Shown: in pieces, positions 44,457 through 63,976 of the stretch
Layout of the letters: every line of letters starts with the position of its first letter
Numbering within the stretch: position 1 is the stretch's first letter
NCBI GenBank assembly: GCA_964036295.1
Contig: OZ038463.1
Coordinates: 5,943,274-6,007,273, forward strand
Direction of reading: 5' to 3'
From: Plumapathes pennacea
Lineage: Eukaryota; Cnidaria; Anthozoa; Antipatharia; Myriopathidae
Length of the DNA: 64,000 bases
Position numbers and translations under genes: made by a program
The notes under the pieces: generated by a model
The model's database searches: none
What the model saw: the letters and a program-made list of their open reading frames with translations, nothing else
Told to the model about the DNA's origin: nothing

Positions 44457-45783
44457 CATCATTATCACGCTTGTATCAAATAGCCACTTTCAGTTAAAGT
44501 TGAACGGTGCATAATTTTTCTGTATAATGTAAAGTTCAACTTCTGCAAACCGATTATTTGATACATCAAAGAGTATCGGCGCCCCATCCGTGCCCGCAAC
44601 TTGTCAACTCCGCTGCTCGCGTCCAGACCTCGACGTCCAGGCCTTTCTCATGCTATGATCTTTGGCCAGAAAACTCATGCGGGCGGATGGCGGGAGAGCA
44701 CGAATCGAACCTCTACTGAAAAATTAGCCTCCGTAGCGTTTCCCGTACAAAAACTTTCGATTTTTGACGGCGCGAGAATTGGGGCGAGCGCAAAAGGACG
44801 CTGGGGGCCGGGGGAGGGGGAGGGGGGGTGGGGAGAAGAAGGGGAGCCTTCAATTTTTGCGGTCGCTCTATTTTCCGCGCGGCGTATACGATTTTTGACC
44901 CTTCGTTCTGGCACTTACCCCACCCAAGTTTCTACGTGCGGCGGGAAATTGTGGGCGGATGCGTAAGAAGTTCGGTCGTGCGCGCATAATGGGCGGAAGG
45001 CGGGGTCATTTTTGTGACGCAGTGGCGGTCAAAATGCGGCCGTAATGCGGCCGTAATGCGGTGTGCTGGTTTCGCCTCAGTTCCGTCTAATGAGTCGGTT
45101 TATAACGCAATTTTTTTCATTAATCTAAAACGTACAGCTGAAAATTTTCCGCCCGATGTAGCACGTACGTGTGGGCGGGGCCTAAAATATATGTCAAGAT
45201 GTCCCGGGTTGGGGAGGGTGGGAGGTACTCCTCTTTTTTAGGTTAGTATCTACCCTATTTTAGATCAACATATGCGATTTTATCCAGTCTCAGACCATAA
45301 ATATGTTATTTTCGATCATTTGTAGACTCTCCCAACATTTACAGCCTAATTTCCAGACCAAATACCACCCCACCCCACCCCCCCCCCCCTCCCCCACCCC
45401 TTCCCGGGCAAGAAGTCCTGTTACTGACGCCCTCCAATAAGCCGACGCTTGGCACTGGAATTTTCTCGGGTGATCAAGATTATTTTCTGCGTTTTTAAGA
45501 AATATCCGGAAACGACGTGCTCCGTCGACCGTACGAGCCGGTTATTTTGGATCGCCCGCTATGACGTATGCTATTGTGTTTGCGCGTGGGCGTGGTCTTC
45601 CCGAGTACTTAATGTGTGATTGGCCAAGCGAGGCTTGACCTCCTGTCAATTATCAGAGCGAGCTTCGCTGTCAATCAAAATTGACTCAACACACAAGGGA
45701 AGAAGATGTTCAAGAGTCTCCATCACTCGCATTGCACTTTAACTTCAGGATTTTCTGTTCGTTGTACTAGATTCTCGGCCTGA

Positions 45784-52807
<7,024 letters not shown>

Positions 52808-55699
52808 CCCCGACCACATTGTTGGTTTGTAGATTTTATCACCTTTTTTCATTGTTTTTACAAATTTGACTGCCATTATATTTTGTATGAAAAAGAGTAA
52901 TCCTTTAGTTTACACTAAAAGAGGGCAATAATTATTTGAGAAAGATATATATGTATAATGCGAAGCATATGACCATAGAGTCTTGTAAGAAGCTACCCTT
53001 TCATCATCTAGAAATATCCTACTTTGTTATTTGTTTGACGGTTGTGCACATGAAAAATTTTCATGTATTATTCTTATGGATAGTGAAGGAACATTCCGCA
53101 ATACTGTCCAAAACGTTTTATTCTGTACATTGTTTTATTTTGCACAGTTAATTCACAATATTACCATGCTGCCAGAAGAAAAGAATTTTATTATAAGTTG
53201 TCTCTGAATGCTTCAAAAACTAAAAGTGGCTTGGTTCAACTGCTTTTAAAACTTTGTGAATCTCTTTGCACAAACAACAGAAGGGACCAAGTATAAAACT
53301 AATCTTACAGTAAGTCTCCTACTACCCAAGCAATCAGGAAGTAAATTTTCTTTACTCCAGATCCCTGTATGAGAGGTTTTTAGGTGAAAGTTAATGTTGC
53401 CAAGTAACCCCCACTTATGATGCAAATTCTCCCAACCCTGCAGGAAGAACAGAAAGGAGTGATGTAGTGAGAATTGATAGTTCAATAAGCTTTTATCTGA
53501 GCAGCTACATCTCTGATAACGTTTTGTCTGGTTCACGTGGCTATACACCGCATGAATAGGTATATACGTTTATAGTTTATTTATTTACTATTTAAGTTTG
53601 ATCTTGCTGTTATGAAAACCGCTGACTCGGATTCTCCGCCAGAACCGTCTCAACCTCTCCTTTGCACACCTGAAATTGTTAATCCGCCATTTTCAGATCA
53701 GACGAAAATTCACCCGAATGTGAGAAAAAGCCATCATTGTGACCTAAACTTTTTTTTACTCATTTTATCGATTTTAAATTGAATAATTATTTTTATCGAT
53801 TATATTCGTGTTTCTTTTTCGTCGATTTTTGTGGAGACGTGGTGTTTGTCAATTTTTCGTATTTTGTTCTTGCTTCTGTTTTTCTTTCTCCCCAAAAATT
53901 CGTTGCATATTCAAGATTGGATGACCTGACACTGTAAATAGTTTGCAAGTTCTAGTAGAACTAACAGTCCTGTACCGTTTCTCGTCCAATGATATGTGCA
54001 GCTTTTCCGTCAGGTATTCTCTCTGATCTCAAAACTACTTGTACTGATATTACAATTGCAAATTGTTGTGGGTTGTCAGACGCTCACCACTTTGCGACTT
54101 GCACGCAAGAAAAAAAAAGATTGCTTTCCCTGCATCTTGTCTCACAATTTTTTGTTGCGAGACAAGTTGCAAAGAGAGCGTGTAATGCGCAATTTCTTCT
54201 GCACCTTATCTCGCAGTGTCGTAGCCTCTGGTAGCAGCACCTTAAAAAGAACCATTAAAAAAATAAATAAAAAAACGAAAACTCGTCCTTCGGAATCTTG
54301 AGTGACGTGGTGAGAGTTTCAAGGTCAATCAGCTTTATCGAGCAAGGCTGAAATGATCTGTGTTTACTGTAATTAATTGTACTTGATCACTCCAAAATAT
54401 TACTCTACATTTTGTTCATGCCAGGTTGGGAGAATTAGGCCAGAATGGATACGAATTAGGATTCTTGTAATCTCTTTGTAATTAAGTAAAATAGAATTAC
54501 TGAATTCCTCTGTACAATAAATACTTAGATCACAGTGAACTTATTGTGTGGTCAGATTTTGTTCAACATTTTATTACAGTACTTGTCGGAGAAGATAATG
54601 CATAAACTTCTTCTGTGTAAAGAAGCCATTTCCGAGTGTTTTAAAACGAGGTCAAGTGCGAATCATTCCTTATGAAAATTAGTCTTCGTTTTCATGCATG
54701 TCAACTCATTTTCATAAGAAAAGTTTCGCATTAGGGCTCGGTTTCAACAGGTATTTTGGAAATGGCTTATGATGTGGTTTTGGGAAGTGAGCTAGTTCAA
54801 CATCAATGGTTTGCGCGTCTGGACGTGGGGGAGGGACAAATCCTTCATAAATAATGGGGAGTGCTCTTGGGAATTTTTCTTTTGACCCTTAGAAGTATTA
54901 AAACAGGCGTGGGCCGAGCTTATTTTGATCCCTAAAAGGTACGTATGATTTTAAACTTGGCGATCAAGCACCTCCTCTCTTGTTGTAAATTAATACCACT
55001 TTTGTCTGATGGCTAAGAGGTCCATTCGACTGACAACCGACCCCAAAACGTTACCGCATCACATAAATATGTCAGCCTTTGATGTTGAGGGCATTTGATC
55101 AGTCGACAAGATGTTGGTCAGCGGTCGCAAAGTAAAGTGATGATATCGTTTGAAATTGACTCGTACATTAATACCAGTAATTGAACTTCCACTCTGACAC
55201 GGGGAACTGGTAAAGAATTTTATTTAGTGCAAAGCAATATATCAAGTGATTCTTTTAAACTCGGCGACCGGTTTATTTTGTCGTGCCAATTTGACGGCAC
55301 ACATCGAATCCATCCGTATGATCCCGCTAATTGCATGTCAGTACGCTCCTCCGAATTGTTGGTGTTATATATAACGGCATCAAATCATATATATGTATGT
55401 GTGTGTGTGTGTGTGTGTACATATTTGCATTTTGAAGTTCATTACCATTTTTAAGTTTATTGGTCATCAAGTGAATAGCCACCATTAGGAGTCGACAGAT
55501 GTGTAACGTACAGTGGGCTCTATTAGCATTCTTTATTGATCTTTATGCATTCTAATAAGAAAACTGGAAATGGAAAGCTCAGGAAGTGTCACTATATTAT
55601 GCGCATAAAAGAACAAAGATATTTCACCGGATTTCACTTAGCAGAAGATCGCACTGACCAAAGATAAAAAAAGCTAAAGAGCCGATTTTCGCACCCACA
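52808..55699. other. SMAD2/3 3' region and intergenic, no further gene
   Basis: AT-rich, with a MITE fragment at about 53370-53520 and a possible AATAAA at about 54515. A (GT)n run lies near 55396-55420. No exon chain or domain was recognised. Confidence 0.5.
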
Positions 55700-56677
55700 A
55701 TGTGGAAGGCTAGCTTTACCTTTTTCTTCGTGGCCATCGCCTTCGGAGCGTGTGAATGGCAAGAAAATGATGATGAGCAAGGATTTCTCCTTTCAAAAAT
55801 AAGCGAGAATTTACCGAAGAAGTGTCATCAACCGAACGGGAAATCAAACGAACACGAATGTTCAGCGGTGGCGAATTCTGATGGCAAAATGTCGCCGGTT
55901 AATTTACAAAAAGACCTAAATGACGATAACAAGGATAGCAAAATGAAAACATCGGCAGCTGACAAGGAAGGCCCTGATGAGGTGTCTAATATCAACACAG
56001 GCGATGACAAAACTTTGAAAAACAACCGTGAACCACCAGTAGGCCATTTGAAGAAGCTGGGCGAGCATGGTTCGAAAATTATCGAAGATGAAGTCGAAGA
56101 ATTGGATTATGTGCCCAATGGAAAGGATTTTTATAGACATTTCTTGAGAAAACGTCGTCCTTTGATTCTGCGAGGGGCCGTCAAAGATTGGCCGGCTGTT
56201 CAGCATTGGTCAAATGAGTCGTATCTAAAAGAAAAATATGGCTCAACAGTTTTTGATGTTCAATTCAGCAAGACATACGAAGGAGAATTTCCGGTAAAAA
56301 GAACCATGAGCTTAGCAGAGTATCTGAATATTTACAAAACAAAAGACGTTTATCTGGATTGCCCCTTCATCCACAGTAAAATGATCGACGACATTTTAAT
56401 TCCACATTGCTTGCAGTGCGACGAGATTCTCGACACCATAGGTAGCGCACATTTGCTGTTCAGCAGCGGAAACACCAGCTCAAGCTGTCATTTTGATGGC
56501 TACGAGAACTTTCTCAGTGTCATAGCGGGAACTAAAGAGATTTTGATTGCGGACCCCGAGTACGTGGAGCTGTTCTACCCTCAAAATCACACTACTGTTA
56601 ACATCGAGTCACCCATAGACCCTGAAGCGGTCGACCTTGAAAAATTTCCAAGAATCGCGGAGATCCCTTTTCATAAG
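55700..56677 (+). CDS. Alternative or duplicated first exon of the JmjC protein (version A)
   Basis: A 326-codon exon starting MWKASFTFFFVAIAFGACEW (signal peptide), then an acidic, Lys-rich spacer, then PPVGHLKKLGEHG and the N-terminal two thirds of a Cupin_8/JmjC domain (RPLILRGAVKDWPA, SSCHFDGYENFL). It ends FHK just before GTAAGG, phase 0. The Fe(II) pair H-x-D (CHFDG) is present but the distal His is not; that residue is encoded in exon 60348-60497. No matching second exon was found between 56678 and 58849. The exon therefore either splices to 60348 as an alternative first exon or is a truncated tandem copy. It closely resembles the first exon at 58850-59809 and shares its phase. Codon use and open frame look intact. 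Confidence 0.85.
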
Positions 56678-57309
56678 GTAAGGAGATAATAATTTTGTGC
56701 ACCTGTTCACTTTTATCACTCGCTTGTTCCTTTCAATTCTGATAAATGATGATGAGACGTTTTGACACCTCACCCACATCCGGGACATCACTCAATCCAC
56801 TCACCCACTTCTACCTTTTCTCTGTGGCACCCACTCACTGACTCATCGCGCTCATTCGGTGAATTGGCAATCGCTACGCACTCTCTTATACTCATTCAAT
56901 CAATGCACTTATTGTGACTCACTCTCAATAACTTTCCCGAATCACTCGCCAACTCTTAGTTCACTCTCACCGTTCCAAGCGCAGAAAAACTGGCGCAAAG
57001 CTCTGGAGCGAGAACCCCCTTTCTGCTTTGCAAAACCACTCACGGCTTTATTCATCACCGATCCACTATCCAAACACTCACTGGCAACTTCCTCATCGTC
57101 ATCACCCATGACTTCGTCCCTCCGTTATCCCTCCCTCACTCAAGAACTCAGTCGAGGGCGCATCTATTCCAAAAATGAAAAATTATCCTTTACATTTATC
57201 TATTTCCTCACTGAATGTCTCCCTGTAGTCCACTATTCAAATTCAGTAGATGAGTAGCAGGTGGCGCATTTAAATTTGCAATGGCTGCATGCAAGACGTC
57301 GTCAGTGAA

Positions 57310-57620
57310 TTCCCCCCCCCCCCCCCGAGGGGGGGGGTGGGGGGTACTCCCATATATGAGCCATATAGGTATGTGCCGCTCCAAAGGGTATCATTTTCAA
57401 CATTTTAGTCTCAAATAGGGTATCGATTTTAACCTTTGGTCTGAAATAGGGTCGGAGATTTTGATATTTGGTCTGAAATAGGGTCGAACTATTGCGCATT
57501 TTGGTCTGAAATAGGGTCAAAAATTGCAAATTTTGGTCTGAAATGGGGTAAGGGTTTTCAGTCCCGGGCGGCACACTCCCCCCAAAATTTTGAGGAGTAC
57601 CCCCCTCGGGGTGAATCTCG
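57310..57620. repeat. Repeat element with five TGGTCTGAAATAGGGTC units
   Basis: Opposed poly-C/poly-G ends (CCCCCCCCCGAGGGGGGG and TACCCCCCTCGGG) flank tandem units of about 30 bp built on TTTTGGTCTGAAATAGGGTC. A related, diverged arrangement of GGTACTCC and AGACC phrases with poly-C lies at about 45210-45400. Confidence 0.75.
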
Positions 57621-58810
57621 CACTGCCACGAGCTTTGAAGCTACGAACAACTTTCAGATCGATCTTTTCTGTGTGCAGTACTGCGAAAATTTGTAACGCG
57701 AGATAGCAAGTGCTCTTACGAGCGCCACTCGTTCGCAGTTAATAAATTGAGTTAATATAATTTTACTCACCGCAGTGGCGGATCGGGAGAAAATCTGACC
57801 CCGGTTTCCGAATGCGCGAGCTTCTATGGGCCGGGAAAATGCATGTACCCCAAAAAATAATTCATAATTTGCTCTCTAAAACGCTATTTCTGGAGCCGCT
57901 GGGAACTAAACTAAAATCTGACCAGTTTATGTAAGATGCAAGACTTTTTCTTTTTCACTGCGCTATGCTTATTTTTTGACATCTGGGTCCACGTTTTCCA
58001 CGTCTTGAATTGAAGAGTTTGAGGTGAAAAAAATCATTTTTAAGTTTACACAGGTCAGGAGTCCTTTTATTTCTTTTCACATTTTATTTATGGAATTGCA
58101 TGTGCAATTTTTATTAAAAAATATTTTGCTTATTACTGATCTGAAGCGTTTATTTAATCGTTTTTTCATGTCATGTCTGCGAAAGTGAAGTACGGCTGTT
58201 CCACTAGTTCGCCCTATAGTGATTATTCTTCACGTACGAAACTAAAGTATCGCCGAAAAAGTATAACTTCGGAAAAATCGAAAATTGCAGGAATAAGCAC
58301 GGCTTAATCAAGGGATCCAAATTAAACGTCAGGTTTTGAGAAGGATGACAGATCTTTTAAATTGACAACTACGACGGAAAGTCCTGGACCCGAGCGTTCA
58401 AGACAGCAGCGCCTGCTTTTTTCTGTGATCGACCGCCTTTTCGTGTTTTGACTGGACAAGTCAGTTGCTCAAACTTGGACGCTTACCACTTCGTATCCAC
58501 TTTAGAGCACCACAACCCACGGACAAAGCAGCCGCATAAACACATCAGCCTTTGTCATTCCCAAATCTACTTCCGCTCGACAAATGCAACAGCTGGCAGG
58601 ATTTTAATACGTGTACGGATAATTGAGTGTTGTCACATTCATGCATTACCCATATTGTAGAAGAAGCTCTTTGTTGCCTTCTTGTCGGCTGGTCGAATTT
58701 GTTGGATAATTTTCTTGTGCGGAAGAAGAAGCGGTTGTGGATTTTGAAAGGTTCATTTGGTTTTCACAACCAAGTACTGCCCAATACAACTGGCGGCAGC
58801 GCGAAGTGGC

Positions 58811-58817
58811 TATATAA
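58811..58817 (+). promoter_or_regulatory. TATA box before JmjC first exon B
   Basis: TATATAA, 33 bp upstream of the assigned ATG at 58850. This close spacing would give a very short 5' UTR, so the transcription start may lie elsewhere. Confidence 0.4.
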
Positions 58818-58849
58818 TATTCGGCACCCTGCAGTAAAAACAGAAAGAT

Positions 58850-60713
58850 ATGTCATATACAGTTTGTTATGTCGTACTCTCTGCCTTTGTGTTGCTCGTC
58901 GCTGGTCCGTACTTCTATCAAGAACTCCATTTAAATACGAAGTCGCTGCCTGGTGTGACGATCGCTTATGAAACTTCTACACAGTCAAGAAGCGCAGTGC
59001 ATTCGTCGCACGATCCAACAAAAAAAGCAGAAGGTTCTTTTGCAAGTGAATCGAGCGAGGATAAAGCCGCCAAACTGGCGAAGGAAGGCCAAGAAAAAGG
59101 TGCGAAAAACACAGGTGATGATCAAGAAGAGGATGAAGCAACTGATAATCGTGTAACTACAGATCCACCAGTTGGTCATTTGAAGAAACTTGGAGAACAT
59201 GGCAGTCCGATTTTGACAGATTATGTTGAAGAGTTAGATTACATGCCTAGTGGCAAAGATTTCTACACTCACTTTGTACGTAAATTGCGCCCTGTTGTTA
59301 TTCGAGGCTCTGTTAAAGATTGGCCAGAAGTGGCTCTTTGGGGCAATGAGTCACACCTGGCAGAAAAATATGGTGACCTTATCTTTGATGTCGAATACAC
59401 CAAACGCTATGAGAACAAGCATCCAATAAAAAAGACAATGAGCCTGAGGAAATTCTTGGACATTTACAAAAGTCAGCCAGTGTATCTGGACTGTCCATTT
59501 CCTCAAACAAACATGACGCAGGATGTCAGAATCCCATACTGTTTACAGTGTGAGGAAATGGTGTCAACAATTGCGAGTACACACCTTTTGTTTAGCAGTG
59601 GTAACACCAGCTCAAGCTGCCATCATGATGGATACCAGAATTTATTGACTCTCATTTCTGGAACTAAGGTGGTCCTGGTAGCAGACAGTGACTACACAGA
59701 TTATTTTTATCCAAACAACTTCACCACTGTTCCTGGGTTGTCGCCCATTGATCCGGAGGCTGTTGATCTCCTTAAATTTCCTGATATAGCCAAGGTTCCA
59801 TTCCATAAGGTTGGGGGAATATGCTTCGTATTAGTTAGATGCTACAGGGCTGATAGTGGGTGTGTATTGAAGGGGTGTGTGTGTGTGTGTGTGTGTTTGG
59901 GGGAGGGGGGGGGGGAGGGCTGGAGGAGTAGCAGCTTGCAATAAAAACTGCATCTTGTCAGCTAGGCAGCTGTTGCAAATGCAGAATGAGCACCCTATTC
60001 TCCTGAGAGAAATTGACAGAGACATGCATTTTGAACAAAAGTTCCAGAATCTGATCTCTTAGCTAAACAATTTTGAGTGTCACCCTTCTATTGGGAGACT
60101 CATTAGGCACCCAACTTGAAAGGGACATATTTGTAGGCTGCAAAATTTGGTGTAAATAATATTAGTAGTTATTTACAGGGTACATAGATAGCAGAACATG
60201 TAGGAAGCTACTGCATGCACTGAGAGATTTTTCATCCCAAAACACAAATAATGCAATCTCTCCAAGCAAATGTTTTCAAATCAAATGTACGTTTTGTATT
60301 TTGATGTTGTATTCCTTAAATATACTCTTATTTCTTTACTTTGTCAGGTTGTACTGAAGGCTGGCGACATCCTCTATATTCCACAAACTTGGTGGCACCA
60401 TGTACGATCGTTTGATTGTCCTAACATTGCAATATCACTGTGGTTCCATCCTTTTCCAGATAAAGAAGAACTGCTCCCTGAAAACCCTGACACTGATGTA
60501 AGTTAATTACAGACAATCACTTTTTAGTAATCTGTAGTTAGCATCCTCTTCAGAAGACTACTGCACTACTAAATTAAAAAAATTGCCGATATCATGATGA
60601 CAGGCATTTGTCCCACCACTAGCTAGCTTGGTTTGATTATCCTTCACTCGTTTTAACTAGCCTGTCACAAGCTCGTTTCAGCAGTTGTAGCTTTTCATTA
60701 TTATTAGTTACTA

Positions 60714-60751
<38 letters not shown>

Positions 60752-60774
60752 GTTATTATTATTATTAATATTAA

Positions 60775-60824
<50 letters not shown>

Positions 60825-63800
60825 TATCCAAGTTTTCACATCTCCACCCACCAATTTTTGCCACTGACTTCTTCCCTTTCACACGTTTGGGCCTCTTATC
60901 TCCTTTTAGGGTTTAATAATAGCCTATCATTAAACAATTTTCAGGCCAAACAATTATCTCCTATCATTTTCTTCTCATTCTTCACCAGTAAGGTAAATAA
61001 TTTAGACTTTTGACTTCAATCAAAAATACTACTTGCGGTCTTAGTGGATGCAATGTGGTGATCTACAACCACTACACAAAATACTGACAGATAGATACCC
61101 TTTGACAGGTATAATATATACTGAGTTTATTATTTAAAAATATTGTGGATATACCAGCAATATTTAAAAAAATTTTATACCCCTCACTGAAAGAAAAACT
61201 ATTATTCATGCAGTACATAATACCTAGCCCATAAAGTCATATAAAAATTATATTGGAAAAGTCTCAAAATATTCAGGGTAATAAATTTTGCACCCTAAAA
61301 TCCTTGCATACTGCAAACCACTAGAAACACTGCATTACACCTGTTTACTCCATAGGTAGAGGACCAAGAAGATATGATAAAATTGACAAAGGAGTTCCAG
61401 AAAACTGTGATGACCTACCCAGAGACCATTGAGTGTAAATCACAAAATAAACCAATCACTGAAGTATTTTCATCAAGTTTTGAAACATGGGACTTTGCAA
61501 AGGAAGTGGATCCAGACCTTCACACAAATTTGATCAGTGGATATAAGAGTAAGCTCAACACAAGTTGTGAGAGATTGAGCAGCTGAAACATACAGACAGA
61601 CAGACAGACAGACAGTTGCAACTCACAGGTGTGACAGACAGACAGGCGATATATACAGATTTCCTGTAATGGATTGCTAATTCACTCGCATGTTTTTCAA
61701 GGGTTATATAATTATTCTTATTTTTCAGTGCCCAAGGTTGGTCTTGGAACTGCAGGCCTGTTTGAAGACACCAGATCAGCAGTTCTAACAGCTTTGAATG
61801 CAGGCTACAGGTAAAGAACATATTTCACATTAAATTCTGCCTCCTTGGTAGTTGTTTTATTCTCATTAGCATAAAACAACTTTTAAGTTTACAACAGACT
61901 CTGTAAATCAAAAGAAATCTGTTTGTAACTTGTTTGATTTATGCTAATGAGAAAAACATGTAAATGAAGATCCGCCTATGAAACGATGATTTCTTTTTGG
62001 GCCTTCCTTGCAACTGCTTAAGTTGCTTCATGACTGCGAGGGTCACTTTCCCTATCATTCAAAGACTGGTCAGCCTATTTATCACACAATATAGTGAAAT
62101 TGGCATTTGATAGTTTGTTGAACTTTTCTGTTAGGATGGTTGATTCAGCACAAGCTTACGACGAGGAAGCAGTGGGTGATGCATTAAAGGAGACCACAGT
62201 TCCCCGTGAAGATATCTTCATCACTTCAAAGGTCCACCCAAGGTTCCTTGGCTATGATGAAACTTTGAAGTCGGTAGAAGAATCCCTGAAGAAGCTCAAG
62301 GTAAGGGGATGGGTGGTACTTTTAAGTTCTGAGGATGAGTGTGTATTCTATCAAGTGCTCTGCTAACTGAGGCTAGTCCTCTTACTATTGACTTGTAATC
62401 ATTGTAAGCATGCATAGAATAACAAGATATGTGCCACAGAATAGCTATATAGAAGATGCCATTTTGACAAAATTAATTTTTGGCCAAAAGTCAGCTTCGC
62501 TCCAAATCAGCTAGGGTACCAGTCTATGCCCCTACTTCCACCCTAAAAGAGCCATGCCCCTAGACCGAATGGGTCCCAGTTCCCAAGCTGGAATCTTCCC
62601 CATGAAAGTTTGCTTGAGTTGGAAGTGAGTTTGCCTATACCACAAGACAGTACTGTTTCACCAGTTTATTTGTTTGTTTGTTGACAGGTGGACTACATTG
62701 ATCTAATGTTGATTCACTCAATGGACTGTGATGAAGGGCCTGGGGCACATTTGGTCTGCCAGGAGGGGGAGCCCAAAGGATCGTGGGAGGATTCTTGGAA
62801 AGCTCTGGAAGAAATGGTCACTCAAGGTAGGGTTTGTTTGTCATTTAGATAAATATCCGGTCAATCTGAAAAATCCGTTCCATTCCGCATCCCAATCATC
62901 ATTATCGTCATCGTCATCATCACCATCACCATCATACTCATCGTCATCATCACCGTCATCATCATCACCATCATCATTATCAGGTCCATCATCATCATCA
63001 CCACCACCACCACCGTCATCATCATTACCACCGTCATCATCATTCACCACCATCATCGTCGTCATCACCATATTGTCACCATCATCACCATAAGCCAACG
63101 TCATCATCGACTATCGACCATCATTGTGTGTAATTACTGTTATCTGTAGGACATTTTCGGTCTATTCATGCAAGGAATATTGTATTTGGTTTTCTCTATA
63201 CAGGTAAGATCCGCAGTGTTGGAGTGAGCAATTTTGAAGTCTCAGACCTCCAGCGACTGTTGAGCTTTGCAGTAAAACCCGTCTCAGTTGTGCAAAATTT
63301 CTTTGATCCGTTTTACCAAGACCACGAGACGAGAGATTTTTGTGCGAAAAGGAAGATTCGCTATATGGGTTACAGGTATGTGATGTGATCTCGTACTAGC
63401 AGTAGTGCACATTGCTTCACAATTCGTCGGCGAGCCAAGGTGGAGTGGGGAGGGGGAGGTACGGTGACGTCATGCCAACCTCGGTTAGGACGTACCGTCA
63501 TGTGTTAAGTTTCATAATTGATTTTGGAAAAAACTCATCGAACTACTCGCGACATTTCACTCAACAGTACACTCGGTGATTCATGGGTCCAAGAAGGGTT
63601 GAAAGACAATCCTGTCCTTGCAGACGAAGGACTTCGAAAAATTGGTGCGAAATTCGACGCATCCGTCGCCCAAGTGGTGATCACGTGGGCGCTAGGAAAT
63701 GACGTCATCCAAATCCCGCGCTCTCGCAACCCCAACCACATTCAAACGAACTTCCACCTGAGCCATGTCACTCTCGACGACGAGGACCGACTGTATATCG

Positions 63801-63976
63801 ATGGCCTTGACGGAAAACTGCAGCTGCCCGACGAGCCGAGCGAAACCACAACGACGACAACCGACGAAAGTGGAAGCGAAAGCGAAGAATTAGACGAAGA
63901 AAATCCCGAATCGAGCCGAACGGCTCCGAAAGCGACCGAGGAGGATGAGGCTGGCGCAGACGAGCAGAAAGCACCG
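58850..63976 (+). CDS. JmjC/Cupin_8 oxygenase fused to aldo-keto reductase, partial (continues past window)
   Basis: Exons: 58850-59809, 60348-60497, 61356-61548, 61729-61810, 62135-62300, 62688-62826, 63204-63375, 63568-63976; at least 757 codons, all phases consistent. A hydrophobic N-terminus (CYVVLSAFVLLVAGPYF) predicts secretion or membrane anchoring. An acidic linker precedes a Cupin_8/JmjC domain (about 110-370) with Fe(II) ligands His248-x-Asp250 (CHHDGYQN), Lys263, and the distal His near 337 (IPQTWWHHV). The chain then enters a complete aldo-keto reductase domain (about 435-705): MPKVGLGTAGLF, then the catalytic tetrad Asp465 and Tyr470 (DSAQAYDEE), Lys494 (ITSKVHP) and His527 (LMLIH), plus VGVSNFE and QIPRSRN. 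An acidic Thr/Ser/Glu tail follows. Donor GTTGGG after exon 1 is weak. The 63976 end is a predicted GTGAGA donor. JmjC enzymes are 2-oxoglutarate oxygenases; AKRs reduce carbonyls with NADPH. The substrate is unknown. Confidence 0.92.
60710..60823. repeat. (ATT)n microsatellite
   Basis: A nearly pure ATT/TTA array in the intron between exons 60348-60497 and 61356-61548 of the JmjC-AKR gene. Confidence 0.95.
61590..61616. repeat. (CAGA)n microsatellite
   Basis: About six CAGA units, 42 bp after the exon ending at 61548; a shorter GACAGACAGACAGG run follows at about 61633. Confidence 0.85.
62890..63110. repeat. (ATC)n/(ACC)n microsatellite
   Basis: Imperfect TCATCATCA/CACCACCAC array in the intron between exons 62688-62826 and 63204-63375. 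Both-strand Ser/Pro and Asp frames here are compositional. Confidence 0.9.

Larger units (their letters stand above)
38607..45690. other. Intergenic stretch between the two SMAD genes
   Basis: Contents seen: inverted-repeat elements at 38826-39201, 41211-41468, 43210-43407 and 44061-44456; a direct duplication at 40191-40505; an STPR-repeat frame at 41860-42102; and G/C homopolymer tracts near 42760-42790 and 43609-43633. Remaining open frames lack recognisable domains. Regulatory elements shared by the two divergent SMAD genes could lie here but cannot be identified from sequence alone. Confidence 0.5.
56678..58849. other. Spacer between the two JmjC first exons
   Basis: Contains a G/C-tract element at 57310-57620 and otherwise unremarkable AT-rich sequence. 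I looked for an exon encoding the WWH distal-histidine segment and found none. Short frames here lack domains. Confidence 0.55.

Noticed and set aside
44601-44966. 121-codon frame in GC-rich DNA
   Set aside because: Low-complexity Gly/Glu-rich stretch over a G-tract, with an equally open opposite strand and no domain.
62841-63107. Asp-rich minus-strand frame
   Set aside because: Translation of the (ATC)n microsatellite in a JmjC-AKR intron.
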